22,047 bases of DNA from PALSA-505 sp036496025 (GTDB taxonomy: Bacteria; Actinomycetota; Actinomycetes; Streptosporangiales; Streptosporangiaceae), in contig DASXLW010000126.1 of assembly GCA_036496025.1 (NCBI GenBank), positions 1-22,047 on the forward strand, read 5' to 3'. A program made the translations under genes and the position numbers. The notes under the pieces are model-generated. The model did no database searches and was not told the origin of the DNA. It saw only the letters and a program-made list of their open reading frames with translations. This document shows, piece after piece, positions 5,872 through 13,405 of the stretch (the first letter of the stretch is position 1; each line of letters opens with the position of its first letter).

Positions 5872-8544
5872 GTGACCGGACATCGCCCGACGACGCCAGC
5901 CGAACCTGCGCAGCTTGCCCCCCAGTACGCGCCCGCCCAGGTAGAGACGCGCAGATACGAGGGCTGGATCGACGCGGGCTATTTCACCCCCGACGCTGAC
6001 GGCGACGGCCCCGCGTACACGATCGTGATCCCGCCGCCGAACGTCACCGGGTCCCTGCACATCGGTCACGCCCTCGACCACACCCTGATCGACGCGCTCA
6101 TCCGGCGCCGCCGGATGCAGGGCTACCGCACGCTCTGGCTACCCGGCATGGACCACGCCGGGATCGCCACCCAGAACGTGGTCGAGCGCGAGCTGGCCAA
6201 GGAGGGCCTGAGCCGGCACGACCTGGGCCGGGAGAAGTTCGTCGAGCGGGTCTGGCAGTGGAAGGCATCCTCCGGCGGCGCGATCCTGGGCCAGATGCGC
6301 CGCCTCGGCGACAGCGTGGACTGGACCCGCGAGCGGTTCACCATGGACGAGGGCCTGTCCCGGGCCGTGCACACGATGTTCAAGCTGCTGTTCGACGAGG
6401 GTCTCATCTACCGCGCCGAGCGGATCATCAACTGGTGTCCGCGCTGCCTGACCGCGCTGTCCGACATCGAGGTCGAGCACGTCGATGAGGACGGCGAACT
6501 GATCTCGATCCGGTACGGGGACGGTGATGACTCGATCGTGGTCGCCACTACCCGGCCCGAGACCATGCTCGGCGACACCGCGGTCGCCGTTCATCCCGAC
6601 GACCCGCGCTACGCGCACATGATCGGCCGCACGGTCGAACTCCCGCTGACCGGCAGGCGCATCCCCGTCATTGCCGACCCGCACGTGGACCCGGAATTCG
6701 GCACCGGCGCGGTCAAGGTCACCCCCGCCCACGACCCGAACGACTTCGAGATCGGCCGCCGCCACGACCTGCCCGCGCTGACCATCATGGACGAGCGCGC
6801 CGTGATCACCGCCCCCGGCCCGTTCCGGGGCCTGGATCGGTTCGAGGCGCGCCCCGCCGTGCTGGCCGCGCTCCGCGAGGAGGGCCGCGTGGTGGCCGAG
6901 ATCCGGCCGTACCGGCACTCGGTCGGGCACTGCGGTCGCTGCGGCACCACGGTGGAGCCCCGGCTCTCGCTGCAGTGGTTCGTCAAGGTCGCCCCGCTGG
7001 CCAAGGCGGCGGGCGACGCGGTCCGCGACGGCCGGGTCCGGCTGCACCCGCCGGAGATGGCGGCCAGGTACTTCGACTGGGTCGATGACATGCACGACTG
7101 GTGCATCAGCCGCCAGCTGTGGTGGGGGCACAGGATCCCGGTCTTTTACGGCCCGAACGGCGCTGTCGTCAGCCCGGCGCCCGGCGAGCAGCCGCCGACC
7201 GGGGAGGGCTGGCACCAGGACCCCGACGTGCTCGATACCTGGTTCTCCTCGGGACTGTGGCCGTTCTCCACGCTGGGCTGGCCCGATGACACGCCGGACC
7301 TGCGCGCGTTCTACCCGACCAGCGTGCTGGTCACCGGCTACGACATCCTGTTCTTCTGGGTGGCCAGGATGATGATGCTGGGCCTGCACGCGATGGCAGG
7401 CCGGGACCCGGCCGACGCCGTGCCGTTCCGCACCGTGGCGCTGCACGGCCTGGTGCGCGACTCCCGCGGCCGCAAGATGTCCAAGTCGCGCGGCAACACC
7501 GTCGACCCGCTGGACTGGATCGACCGCTTCGGCGCTGACGCGCTGCGGTTCACCCTGGCCCGCGGCGCGAACCCGGGCGCAGACGTCGCGGTCAGCGAGG
7601 AGTGGGCGGCCGGGGCGCGGAACTTCTGCAACAAGCTGTGGAACGCGGCTAGGTTCGCCCTGATGAACGGGGCGCATGCCCCGGACGCGCTGCCGGACCC
7701 GATGGCCCTGTCGGTGCCGGACCGCTGGATCCTGTCCCGGCTCGCGTCGGTCACCGAGCGGGTCGACGCGCAGTTCGAGGAGTTCGAGTTCGGCAAGCTC
7801 AGCGAGGTGCTCTACCACTTCGCCTGGGACGAGTACTGCGACTGGTACCTGGAGCTGGCGAAGGTGACGCTGGCCTCGGGTGACGAGGCCGCCGCGGATC
7901 GCTCCCGAGCGGTGCTCGGCTACGTGCTCGACCGCCTGCTGCGGCTGCTGCACCCGCTGATCCCGTTCGTCACCGAGGAGCTGTGGACCGCACTGACCGG
8001 CGAGGACTCGGTCGTGGTGGCCGCATGGCCGGGCCGCCAGGCCCTCGGCGCCGGGACGAGAGAACCGCCCGCGCTGCGCGACCCGGAGGCCGAGGCCGAG
8101 ATCACCTCGCTGACCCGGCTGGTTACCCAGGTGCGCAGGTTCCGGTCGGACCAGGGATTGCGCCCCGGGCAGCGGGTGGCGGCCAGGCTGGCCGGCCTCG
8201 AGCGCACCCCGCTGGCCGGGCACGAGGCGAGCATTCGCGCCCTGCTCCGCCTGTCCGCCCCGGCCGATGGGTTCGCGCCGACCGGATCGGTGCAGTCCGA
8301 GGGGGTCACGGTCGAGTTGGACACGGTCGGGGCCATCGACGTGGAGGCCGAGCGCCGGCGGCTGGAAAAGGATCTCGTTGCCGCGGCCGATGAGATGGGG
8401 CGGACGCAGCGCAAGCTCGCCAACCCCGGCTTCACCGCCAAGGCCCCGGCCGAGGTGATAGAGAAGACCCGGCAGCGCCTGGCCGCCGCCCAGACCGAAG
8501 CCGAGGCCCTCCAGGCTCGCCTGGAAGCCCTCCCCCCGGCCTGA
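5872..8544 (+). CDS. valS: Valyl-tRNA synthetase
   Basis: Class I aminoacyl-tRNA synthetase charging tRNA-Val. HIGH (63-66, after PPPNVTGSL) and KMSKS (535-539) mark the Rossmann catalytic core. The inserted CP1 editing domain begins near VATTRPETMLGD (from about 224) and contains GTGAVKVTPAHDPNDFE, which hydrolyses mischarged Thr-tRNA. Cysteine pairs CPRC and CGRC flank the editing region and may bind zinc. The anticodon-binding domain (about 640-770) is followed by a C-terminal coiled-coil arm (about 820-888, EAERRRLEKDL and following). At 890 residues it is of normal actinobacterial size. GTG 5872 is chosen because the -10 element lies immediately upstream. No defect is seen. Confidence 0.98.
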   Translation: MTGHRPTTPAEPAQLAPQYAPAQVETRRYEGWIDAGYFTPDADGDGPAYTIVIPPPNVTGSLHIGHALDHTLIDALIRRRRMQGYRTLWLPGMDHAGIATQNVVERELAKEGLSRHDLGREKFVERVWQWKASSGGAILGQMRRLGDSVDWTRERFTMDEGLSRAVHTMFKLLFDEGLIYRAERIINWCPRCLTALSDIEVEHVDEDGELISIRYGDGDDSIVVATTRPETMLGDTAVAVHPDDPRYAHMIGRTVELPLTGRRIPVIADPHVDPEFGTGAVKVTPAHDPNDFEIGRRHDLPALTIMDERAVITAPGPFRGLDRFEARPAVLAALREEGRVVAEIRPYRHSVGHCGRCGTTVEPRLSLQWFVKVAPLAKAAGDAVRDGRVRLHPPEMAARYFDWVDDMHDWCISRQLWWGHRIPVFYGPNGAVVSPAPGEQPPTGEGWHQDPDVLDTWFSSGLWPFSTLGWPDDTPDLRAFYPTSVLVTGYDILFFWVARMMMLGLHAMAGRDPADAVPFRTVALHGLVRDSRGRKMSKSRGNTVDPLDWIDRFGADALRFTLARGANPGADVAVSEEWAAGARNFCNKLWNAARFALMNGAHAPDALPDPMALSVPDRWILSRLASVTERVDAQFEEFEFGKLSEVLYHFAWDEYCDWYLELAKVTLASGDEAAADRSRAVLGYVLDRLLRLLHPLIPFVTEELWTALTGEDSVVVAAWPGRQALGAGTREPPALRDPEAEAEITSLTRLVTQVRRFRSDQGLRPGQRVAARLAGLERTPLAGHEASIRALLRLSAPADGFAPTGSVQSEGVTVELDTVGAIDVEAERRRLEKDLVAAADEMGRTQRKLANPGFTAKAPAEVIEKTRQRLAAAQTEAEALQARLEALPPA

Positions 8545-8584
8545 GGCACCCCGGCCCCGTCCGTCCCGGCCCCGTCCGCTGCGG

Positions 8585-8610
8585 CCCGGCCCGCCCGCCC
8601 CGGCCCGCCC
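8585..8610 (-). other. G-quadruplex-prone run, minus strand
   Basis: Six runs of three or four C on the plus strand (8585-87, 8590-92, 8594-96, 8598-8601, 8604-06, 8608-10) are separated by only 1-2 nt. On the minus strand this gives consecutive GGG runs with very short loops, the pattern that favours stable G-quadruplexes; the plus strand could form an i-motif. It lies 40 nt after the valS stop, in an extremely C-rich non-coding stretch (8545-8630) that also contains the 12-bp palindrome GCCGGGCCCGGC at 8611-8622. Confidence 0.55.
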
Positions 8611-8656
8611 GCCGGGCCCGGCCGCCCCCCGATCCGTCATGATCGATGTACCGTTA

Positions 8657-8674
8657 CCTCCCCTATATGGGAGG
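8657..8674. promoter_or_regulatory. Inverted repeat CCTCCC-N6-GGGAGG upstream of folC
   Basis: Perfect 6-bp inverted repeat with an A/T-rich spacer CTATAT, in the valS-folC gap. It could be an operator, a small hairpin, or, through GGGAGG, a ribosome-binding site for the 35-codon frame starting at 8679. No known regulator motif is recognised. Confidence 0.3.
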
Positions 8675-8678
8675 CGAC

Positions 8679-8786
8679 GTGCCATCGACCACCCGAGGCG
8701 ATTCGGCCGGGTCGATCCGTGACCGGTTTGTCCGGATTTGTGGCTGCGTAACGCGTGATGAGTGGGGATGCCCGCCCGGCCGGTAG
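8679..8786 (+). CDS. Possible 35-codon ORF ahead of folC
   Basis: GTG 8679 follows GGGAGG (8669-8674) by 4 nt and opens a frame ending in TAG at 8784-8786. The peptide has three cysteines in its C-terminal half (ICGC...WGC). Its stop codon lies inside the proposed folC -10 hexamer. Codon use is mixed and there is no family match that I know, so it may be accidental. Confidence 0.2.
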   Translation: MPSTTRGDSAGSIRDRFVRICGCVTRDEWGCPPGR

Positions 8787-8789
8787 GCT
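8784..8789 (+). promoter_or_regulatory. Candidate -10 (TAGGCT) for leaderless folC mRNA
   Basis: TAGGCT is followed by 6 nt and then GTG 8796, the spacing expected if transcription starts on or next to the start codon. No clear -35 is seen, and no separate Shine-Dalgarno is needed in this model. Confidence 0.5.
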
Positions 8790-8795
8790 TCCAGG

Positions 8796-10298
8796 GTGAC
8801 TGGCTACCACGCGGGCAGTGATCTTCACACCAGCTTGGCCGAGGTCGAGCGGGAGATCGCGGATCGCAGGCCCGAGCACGCCATCGACCCGACCCTGGAC
8901 CGGATCGCCGACCTCGCGCACCTGCTCGGCGACCCGCAGCGGGCGTGCCCGGTCATCCACATCACCGGGACGAACGGCAAGACCTCGACCGCGCGCATGA
9001 TCGACGCGCTGCTGCGCGCCCGCGGCCTGCGCACCGGGCTGTTCACCAGCCCGCACCTGTCCTCCATGCGCGAGCGGATCAGCCTGGACGGCCAGCCGCT
9101 GGACGCGCAGCGTTTTGTCGAGCTATACGAGGAGATCGTGCCCTACGCGGCCGTGGTGGACGGTCGCCACCAGGTGCCGATATCGTTCTTCGAGCTGCTG
9201 ACGGCGATGGCGTTCGCCGCGTTCGCCGACGCCCCCGTCGATGTGGCGATCGTCGAGGTCGGCATGGGCGGCACCTGGGACTCCACGAACATCGCGGACG
9301 GAACGGTCGCCGTGGTCACGCCCATCTCCCTTGACCACACCCGGTACCTGGGCAGCACGGTCGAGGACATCGCCGAGGACAAGGGCGGCATCATCAAGCC
9401 CGGAGCTGTCGCCGTGCTGGCCCAGCAGCCGGTTCCCGCGGCCGAGGTGCTGCTGCGCCGGGCGGCCGAGGTCGGCGCGACCGTGGCCAGAGAAGGGCTT
9501 GAATTCGGCGTTCTGGAGCGGGACCTGGCGGTGGGCGGGCAGCGGCTGGAACTGCGCGGCCTGCGCGGCGATTATCACGAGATCTTCCTGCCGCTGTTCG
9601 GGGCGCACCAGGCGGGCAACGCCGCGTGCGCGCTGGCCGCGGTCGAGGCGTTCGCCGGGGCGGGCGACGACAACGTCGCGGGCGCCGCGCCCATCCCGTT
9701 CGACGAAACCTGGGTCCGGGACGCGTTCGCATCGGTGACATCGCCCGGCCGGCTGGAAGTCGTCCGCCGCAGCCCGGTGATCATCGTGGACGCGGCCCAC
9801 AACCCGGCCGGGATGGCCGCGGCGATGGAGGCGATCACGGAGACGTTCACGTTCACCAGGCTGGTGGGCGTGCTCGCGGTGGCTGCCGACAAGGACGTGC
9901 CCCCCATGCTCGACGAGCTCGAACCGGTCGTCTCTGACCTGATTGTCACCCGTAATTCATCCCCCCGCTCGATGGAGGTGGCCAAGCTCGCCGACCTGTC
10001 CGAGGCGGCCTTCGGCCCAGACCGGGTGCACTCCGCTCCCCGCCTGGATCAGGCGATTGAGGAAGCGGTGACGCTCGTCGATGAGGCCGAGGCGGCCGGG
10101 GACGGCTCGGAGGGCATGATGCCCGGCACCGCTGGCGTGCTCATCGTCGGATCGGTGATCACGGCGGGGGACGCGCGGGCGCTGCTGCTGCCCGCCGGGC
10201 AGGCTGGTGAACTGGGGCAGTCTTCGCAGGGCGGCGCCACAACGCGAGCAGGACGAGAACTCGCAGAGCCGGAGCCTGAAGAGCCCGACACGCCATGA
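8796..10298 (+). CDS. folC: Bifunctional folylpolyglutamate synthase/dihydrofolate synthase
   Basis: Mur-ligase-family enzyme that adds glutamate to dihydropteroate or folates using ATP, in the cytoplasm. The P-loop HITGTNGKTS lies at 55-64, the folate-loop/Mg region at about residues 85-180 (SPHLSSMRERI; GMGGTWDSTN), and VDAAHNP of the C-terminal domain at 331-337. At 500 residues it is longer than E. coli FolC (422). Extra length lies mainly in a Glu/Pro-rich tail after ALLLPAGQ (last ~35 residues), likely disordered. GTG 8796 is supported by the leaderless promoter pattern. The DUF4233 gene starts 19 nt after the stop. Confidence 0.95.
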   Translation: MTGYHAGSDLHTSLAEVEREIADRRPEHAIDPTLDRIADLAHLLGDPQRACPVIHITGTNGKTSTARMIDALLRARGLRTGLFTSPHLSSMRERISLDGQPLDAQRFVELYEEIVPYAAVVDGRHQVPISFFELLTAMAFAAFADAPVDVAIVEVGMGGTWDSTNIADGTVAVVTPISLDHTRYLGSTVEDIAEDKGGIIKPGAVAVLAQQPVPAAEVLLRRAAEVGATVAREGLEFGVLERDLAVGGQRLELRGLRGDYHEIFLPLFGAHQAGNAACALAAVEAFAGAGDDNVAGAAPIPFDETWVRDAFASVTSPGRLEVVRRSPVIIVDAAHNPAGMAAAMEAITETFTFTRLVGVLAVAADKDVPPMLDELEPVVSDLIVTRNSSPRSMEVAKLADLSEAAFGPDRVHSAPRLDQAIEEAVTLVDEAEAAGDGSEGMMPGTAGVLIVGSVITAGDARALLLPAGQAGELGQSSQGGATTRAGRELAEPEPEEPDTP

Positions 10299-10317
10299 GA
10301 CGGGATCCGGATACGAC

Positions 10318-10659
10318 ATGAGGCGGCTGTGCGCCACCGTCCTCATCTTCGAGGCGATCGTGATCGGGCTGGCCATCCCGGTCGCGGTCAGGGTCGGTCA
10401 CTTGTCCGCAGGCTCGGCCGGGTCGGCTGGAGGCGCGCTGGCCGGGGCGGCCGTGGTGGTCGCCATAGCGGTGTCGTTGCGCTCCACCGGACGGCCCGGC
10501 CTGCGAATTGCGCTGGTCACGGGCAGCATCTTGCAGTTGGCGATGATCGCCTGCGGCGTGGTCGTCCCGGTCATGTACGGGCTCGGCGTGATCTTCGGCG
10601 CGCTGTGGACCGTGGCGATCCTTCTGGGCCGCAGTGCCGAGCGCGCCGCGCCGCGATAG
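10318..10659 (+). CDS. DUF4233 family small membrane protein
   Basis: 113-residue hydrophobic protein with about four membrane helices (roughly 5-25, 35-53, 61-80, 84-103) and a basic C-terminal end. DUF4233 proteins are typically encoded right after folC in actinobacteria; their function is unknown. ATG 10318 begins directly at the first helix (MRRLCATVLIFEAIVIG). The frame is open further back into folC, but those upstream residues are the out-of-frame reading of folC. An ATG at 10295 overlapping the folC stop is in a different frame and ends early. The gap and location suggest co-transcription with folC. Confidence 0.85.
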   Translation: MRRLCATVLIFEAIVIGLAIPVAVRVGHLSAGSAGSAGGALAGAAVVVAIAVSLRSTGRPGLRIALVTGSILQLAMIACGVVVPVMYGLGVIFGALWTVAILLGRSAERAAPR

Positions 10660-10668
10660 CGGCGCGGC
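10645..10668 (+). terminator. 10-bp GC hairpin whose loop holds the DUF4233 stop
   Basis: A perfect stem GCCGCGCCGC/GCGGCGCGGC with loop GATA; the stop codon TAG (10657-10659) begins in the loop. Only weak T-richness follows (TGGTTTCCC). It likely acts as a terminator or 3'-end barrier separating folC-DUF4233 from ndk. Confidence 0.5.
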
Positions 10669-10752
10669 CCTGGTTTCCCGGGTAGCGCCGCCGCCGGCAC
10701 ATTGTTGACCGGCGCGATGCGCGGCGGTTGAGGCAGGCCCCGGCGCTGCGGG

Positions 10753-10758
10753 TAAGAT
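10753..10758 (+). promoter_or_regulatory. Candidate -10 (TAAGAT) for ndk
   Basis: TAAGAT in an A/T-rich patch between two GC-rich stretches, about 65 nt before the predicted transcript reaches the ndk start. A TTGAGG at 10728-10733 could be the -35 but would need a 19-bp spacer; a better TTGACC at 10705-10710 is too far away. Confidence 0.35.
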
Positions 10759-10828
10759 TTTTCACGCGCTGGATCGTTTCTCACCCCGGCACATCGGCCC
10801 CGACCGCCGCTGATCATGAGGAGCATCG

Positions 10829-11239
10829 TTGTCGGACCGCACCCTCGTCCTGATAAAGCCTGATGGCGTCCGCCGCGGGCTCGTCGGGAGCGTGATATCC
10901 AGGCTCGAACGCCGCGGCCTGCGGATCGTAGCCATGGATCTGCGGAACCTCAGCCGGGAGACGGCCCACATGCACTACGCCGAACACGTGGGCAAACCCT
11001 TCTTTGATCCGCTTATCGAGTTCATCACCTCCGGTCCGCTGGTGGCTCTGGTCGCCGAGGGGCCGGGGGTAGTAGAGGCGTTCCGTTCGATGGCCGGCGC
11101 AACCGATCCGCTGGCCGCTTCGCCGGGCACCATCCGGGGGGATCACGCGTTGCTGGTTACTGAGAACATCGTGCACGGCTCGGACTCGCCAGAATCGGCC
11201 GAGAGGGAAATTAAGATCTTCTTTCCGGATCTCGTTTAA
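10829..11239 (+). CDS. ndk: Nucleoside diphosphate kinase (TTG start)
   Basis: Transfers the gamma-phosphate between NTPs and NDPs through a phosphohistidine, balancing nucleotide pools. The 136 residues open with the family signature SDRTLVLIKPDGVRRGLVG. They contain the phosphate-binding segment ATDPLAASPGTIRGDHA and the active-site histidine His116 in NIVHGSDS. Length is normal. The start is TTG 10829: it gives the standard family N-terminus and has GAGGAG 5 nt upstream; the nearby ATG (10816) is in another frame. A 116-nt gap separates it from mreB. Confidence 0.97.
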   Translation: MSDRTLVLIKPDGVRRGLVGSVISRLERRGLRIVAMDLRNLSRETAHMHYAEHVGKPFFDPLIEFITSGPLVALVAEGPGVVEAFRSMAGATDPLAASPGTIRGDHALLVTENIVHGSDSPESAEREIKIFFPDLV

Positions 11240-11269
11240 ACCGGCGAAGTGCTGGTCGATGAAAGGCTC

Positions 11270-11359
11270 ATGACCGCGACCCAGCCCCCGAGGGGACGGG
11301 CGCGGCGGCTGAGCACAGACAATCCGCGGAGTCGTTCTGGGAGGTTCTGTTCGTTATGA
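11270..11359 (+). CDS. Possible 29-codon ORF coupled to mreB
   Basis: ATG 11270 opens a frame whose stop TGA (11357-11359) overlaps the mreB start as ATGA. The peptide is Arg/Ser-rich with no recognised family. Its own ribosome-binding site is weak (AAAGG, about 5 nt upstream). It may be a leader ORF making mreB translation depend on termination-reinitiation, or chance, since mreB has its own GGGAGG. Confidence 0.2.
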   Translation: MTATQPPRGRARRLSTDNPRSRSGRFCSL

Positions 11360-12387
11360 GTAACGCGCTTGCGTTTCTCGGCCGTGACATGGCGGTCGAT
11401 CTCGGCACTGCGAACACCCTGGTGTACGTGCGCGGACGCGGGATCGTCCTGAACGAGCCGTCGGTGGTGGCACTCAACACGAATAACGGCCAGATCGTCG
11501 CGGTCGGGGTGGAAGCCAAACGGATGATCGGGCGGACGCCCGGCAACATCGTGGCCATCCGGCCGCTCAAGGACGGCGTGATCGCCGATTTCGACGTCAC
11601 CGAGCGGATGCTGCGTTACTTCATCCAGAAGGTGCACCGGCGCAGGCACATGGCCAAGCCCAGGGTGGTGGTCGCCGTGCCGAGCGGGATCACCGGCGTG
11701 GAGCAGAGTGCGGTCAAGGAGGCCGGCCATCAGGCCGGGGCCCGGCGCGTCTACATCATCGAGGAGCCGATGGCCGCGGCCATCGGCGCCGGCCTGCCGA
11801 TCAACGAGCCCACCGGCAACATGGTGGTGGACGTGGGCGGCGGCACCACCGAGGTCGCCGTGATCTCGCTGGGCGGCATCGTCACCTCCCAGTCGATCAG
11901 GATCGGGGGTGACGAGCTGGACCAGGCGATCATCACGTTCGGCAAAAAGGAGTACTCGCTCATGCTCGGCGAGCGGACCTCCGAAGAGATCAAGATGGCC
12001 CTCGGGTCCGCCTTCCCCACGCCGGACGAGCCGCACGCCGAGATCCGCGGCCGGGACCTGGTCAGCGGCCTGCCGAAGACGATCGTGATCTCCGCGGAGG
12101 AGATCCGCAGGGCGATCGAGGAGCCGGTCAACCTCATCGTGGACGCCGTTAAGACCACGCTGGACAAGTGCCCGCCCGAGCTGGCCGGCGACGTGATGGA
12201 CCGGGGGATCGCGCTGACCGGCGGTGGCGCGCTGCTGCGCGGGCTCGATGAGCGGATCCGCGAGGAAACGGGAATGCCTGTCCATATGGCCGACAATCCG
12301 CTGGACTCGGTCGTCCTCGGCACCGGCAAGTGCGTCGAGGACTTCGAGACCCTGCGTCAGGTGCTGGTGCCAGAGTCCCGCCGTTGA
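11356..12387 (+). CDS. mreB: Rod shape-determining protein MreB
   Basis: Bacterial actin that forms membrane-associated filaments guiding wall synthesis; in Streptomyces it is mainly needed for spore-wall thickening. Actin-fold nucleotide motifs are present: phosphate-1 DLGTANT (15-21), phosphate-2 DVGGGTT (159-165), adenosine motif TGGG (288-291). IEEPMAAAIGAGL and the GERTSEEIK helix are also typical. The 343 residues are full length. ATG 11356 has GGGAGG 11 nt upstream (a long spacing). It leads a cluster with mreC 42 nt downstream. Confidence 0.98.
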   Translation: MSNALAFLGRDMAVDLGTANTLVYVRGRGIVLNEPSVVALNTNNGQIVAVGVEAKRMIGRTPGNIVAIRPLKDGVIADFDVTERMLRYFIQKVHRRRHMAKPRVVVAVPSGITGVEQSAVKEAGHQAGARRVYIIEEPMAAAIGAGLPINEPTGNMVVDVGGGTTEVAVISLGGIVTSQSIRIGGDELDQAIITFGKKEYSLMLGERTSEEIKMALGSAFPTPDEPHAEIRGRDLVSGLPKTIVISAEEIRRAIEEPVNLIVDAVKTTLDKCPPELAGDVMDRGIALTGGGALLRGLDERIREETGMPVHMADNPLDSVVLGTGKCVEDFETLRQVLVPESRR

Positions 12388-12429
12388 CCCCGACGCGAGC
12401 TGGCCGCGTAACCGCAGCGAGGAGTTCAC

Positions 12430-13404
12430 GTGCATGACACCCGGCGGACGCGCCTGGTCTTGAGCGTGCTCCTGATCGCGGCGCTCGCGCTGATCACCAT
12501 CGACTACCGGAGTGGCAGCTCGGGCCCGCTCCGCCCGCTGGGCAACGTCGGGAACATGATGTTCGGCCCGCTGGAGCGCCTGGCCGGAGACGTCACCCGC
12601 CCGGTATCCCAGCTCGCCGGCGGGAGTTCCTCGGGCGCCAAGATTTCCGCGCTGCAGCGGCAGAACGCCCAGCTGCGCGCGGAGCTGAGCCAGGCCCGGC
12701 TGAACTCGGTCCAGGACGCGCAGCTCAAGAAGCTGCTGCAGCTGACCGCCCGGGGCCGCTATCGCGTCGTGGCGGCGAACGTGATCGCGGCCGCCACCGG
12801 ATACGCGGACACGGTGACGATCGACGTCGGCAGCCGCGACGGCGTCAAGCCCGATGAGACCGTGCTGAACGGCAACGGCCTGGTCGGCCGGACCGTCAGC
12901 GTGGGCTCGACCACGTCCACCGTCCTGCTGGCGACCGACGCGTCCTCCACGGTGGGCTCCCGGCTGGCCGGTACGGGCCAGATCGGCTCGGTGGGCGGGA
13001 TGGGCAAGGGGCTGTCCGGCCCGAACATGCTGCACCTGCAGCTGTTCAGCAACAGCGCGGTGCTGCACGTGGGGGAGCAGCTCGTCACGTTCGGCTCGGT
13101 CGGCGGCAGCCCGTACGTGCCCGGCGTGCCGATCGGGACCATCGTCCGGCTGGAAACGTCATCCAACGCGCTGACCAGGAGCGCGCTGGTCCGCCCGTTC
13201 GTCGACTTCAGCTCGCTCGGCGTCGTCGGGGTCGTCACCGTAGCGCCGCGGGTCAATCCCAGGGACTCGGTGCTGCCGCCGCGCCCGCAGGCCACCCCGA
13301 CGCCCACCGTGACCAAGACGGTGTACCCCTCTGCGGGCAACTCTCCCAGTCCGGGCACCTCGCCGACGGCGGGCGGTTCGCCGTCACCGGGCACGGGGCA
13401 CTGA
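12430..13404 (+). CDS. mreC: Rod shape-determining protein MreC
   Basis: Membrane-anchored periplasmic-side scaffold that contacts PBP2 and activates the RodA-PBP2 elongation machinery. One N-terminal membrane helix (about 8-25) is followed by a coiled coil (about 71-107, KISALQRQNAQLRAEL and on). The beta-barrel domain (about 110-270) contains the conserved VIAAATGYADTVTIDVGSRDGV and NGNGLVGRTVSVG regions. The last ~50 residues are a Pro/Ser/Thr/Gly-rich tail with short SPGT-type repeats, probably disordered. GTG 12430 has AGGAG 5 nt upstream; the ATG at 12434 is out of frame. mreD begins 1 nt after the stop. Confidence 0.95.
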   Translation: MHDTRRTRLVLSVLLIAALALITIDYRSGSSGPLRPLGNVGNMMFGPLERLAGDVTRPVSQLAGGSSSGAKISALQRQNAQLRAELSQARLNSVQDAQLKKLLQLTARGRYRVVAANVIAAATGYADTVTIDVGSRDGVKPDETVLNGNGLVGRTVSVGSTTSTVLLATDASSTVGSRLAGTGQIGSVGGMGKGLSGPNMLHLQLFSNSAVLHVGEQLVTFGSVGGSPYVPGVPIGTIVRLETSSNALTRSALVRPFVDFSSLGVVGVVTVAPRVNPRDSVLPPRPQATPTPTVTKTVYPSAGNSPSPGTSPTAGGSPSPGTGH

Positions 13405-13405
13405 C

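Noticed and set aside
6139..8685. 848-codon open frame on the minus strand opposite valS
   Set aside because: It is the shadow of valS: in very GC-rich genes the antisense frame lacks stops. The translation is His/Arg/Gly/Val-rich without family motifs, while valS has all synthetase signatures.
11236..13068. 610-codon minus-strand frame opposite mreB and mreC
   Set aside because: It is antisense to two clear genes with complete actin-fold and MreC motifs; composition is typical of a mirror frame.
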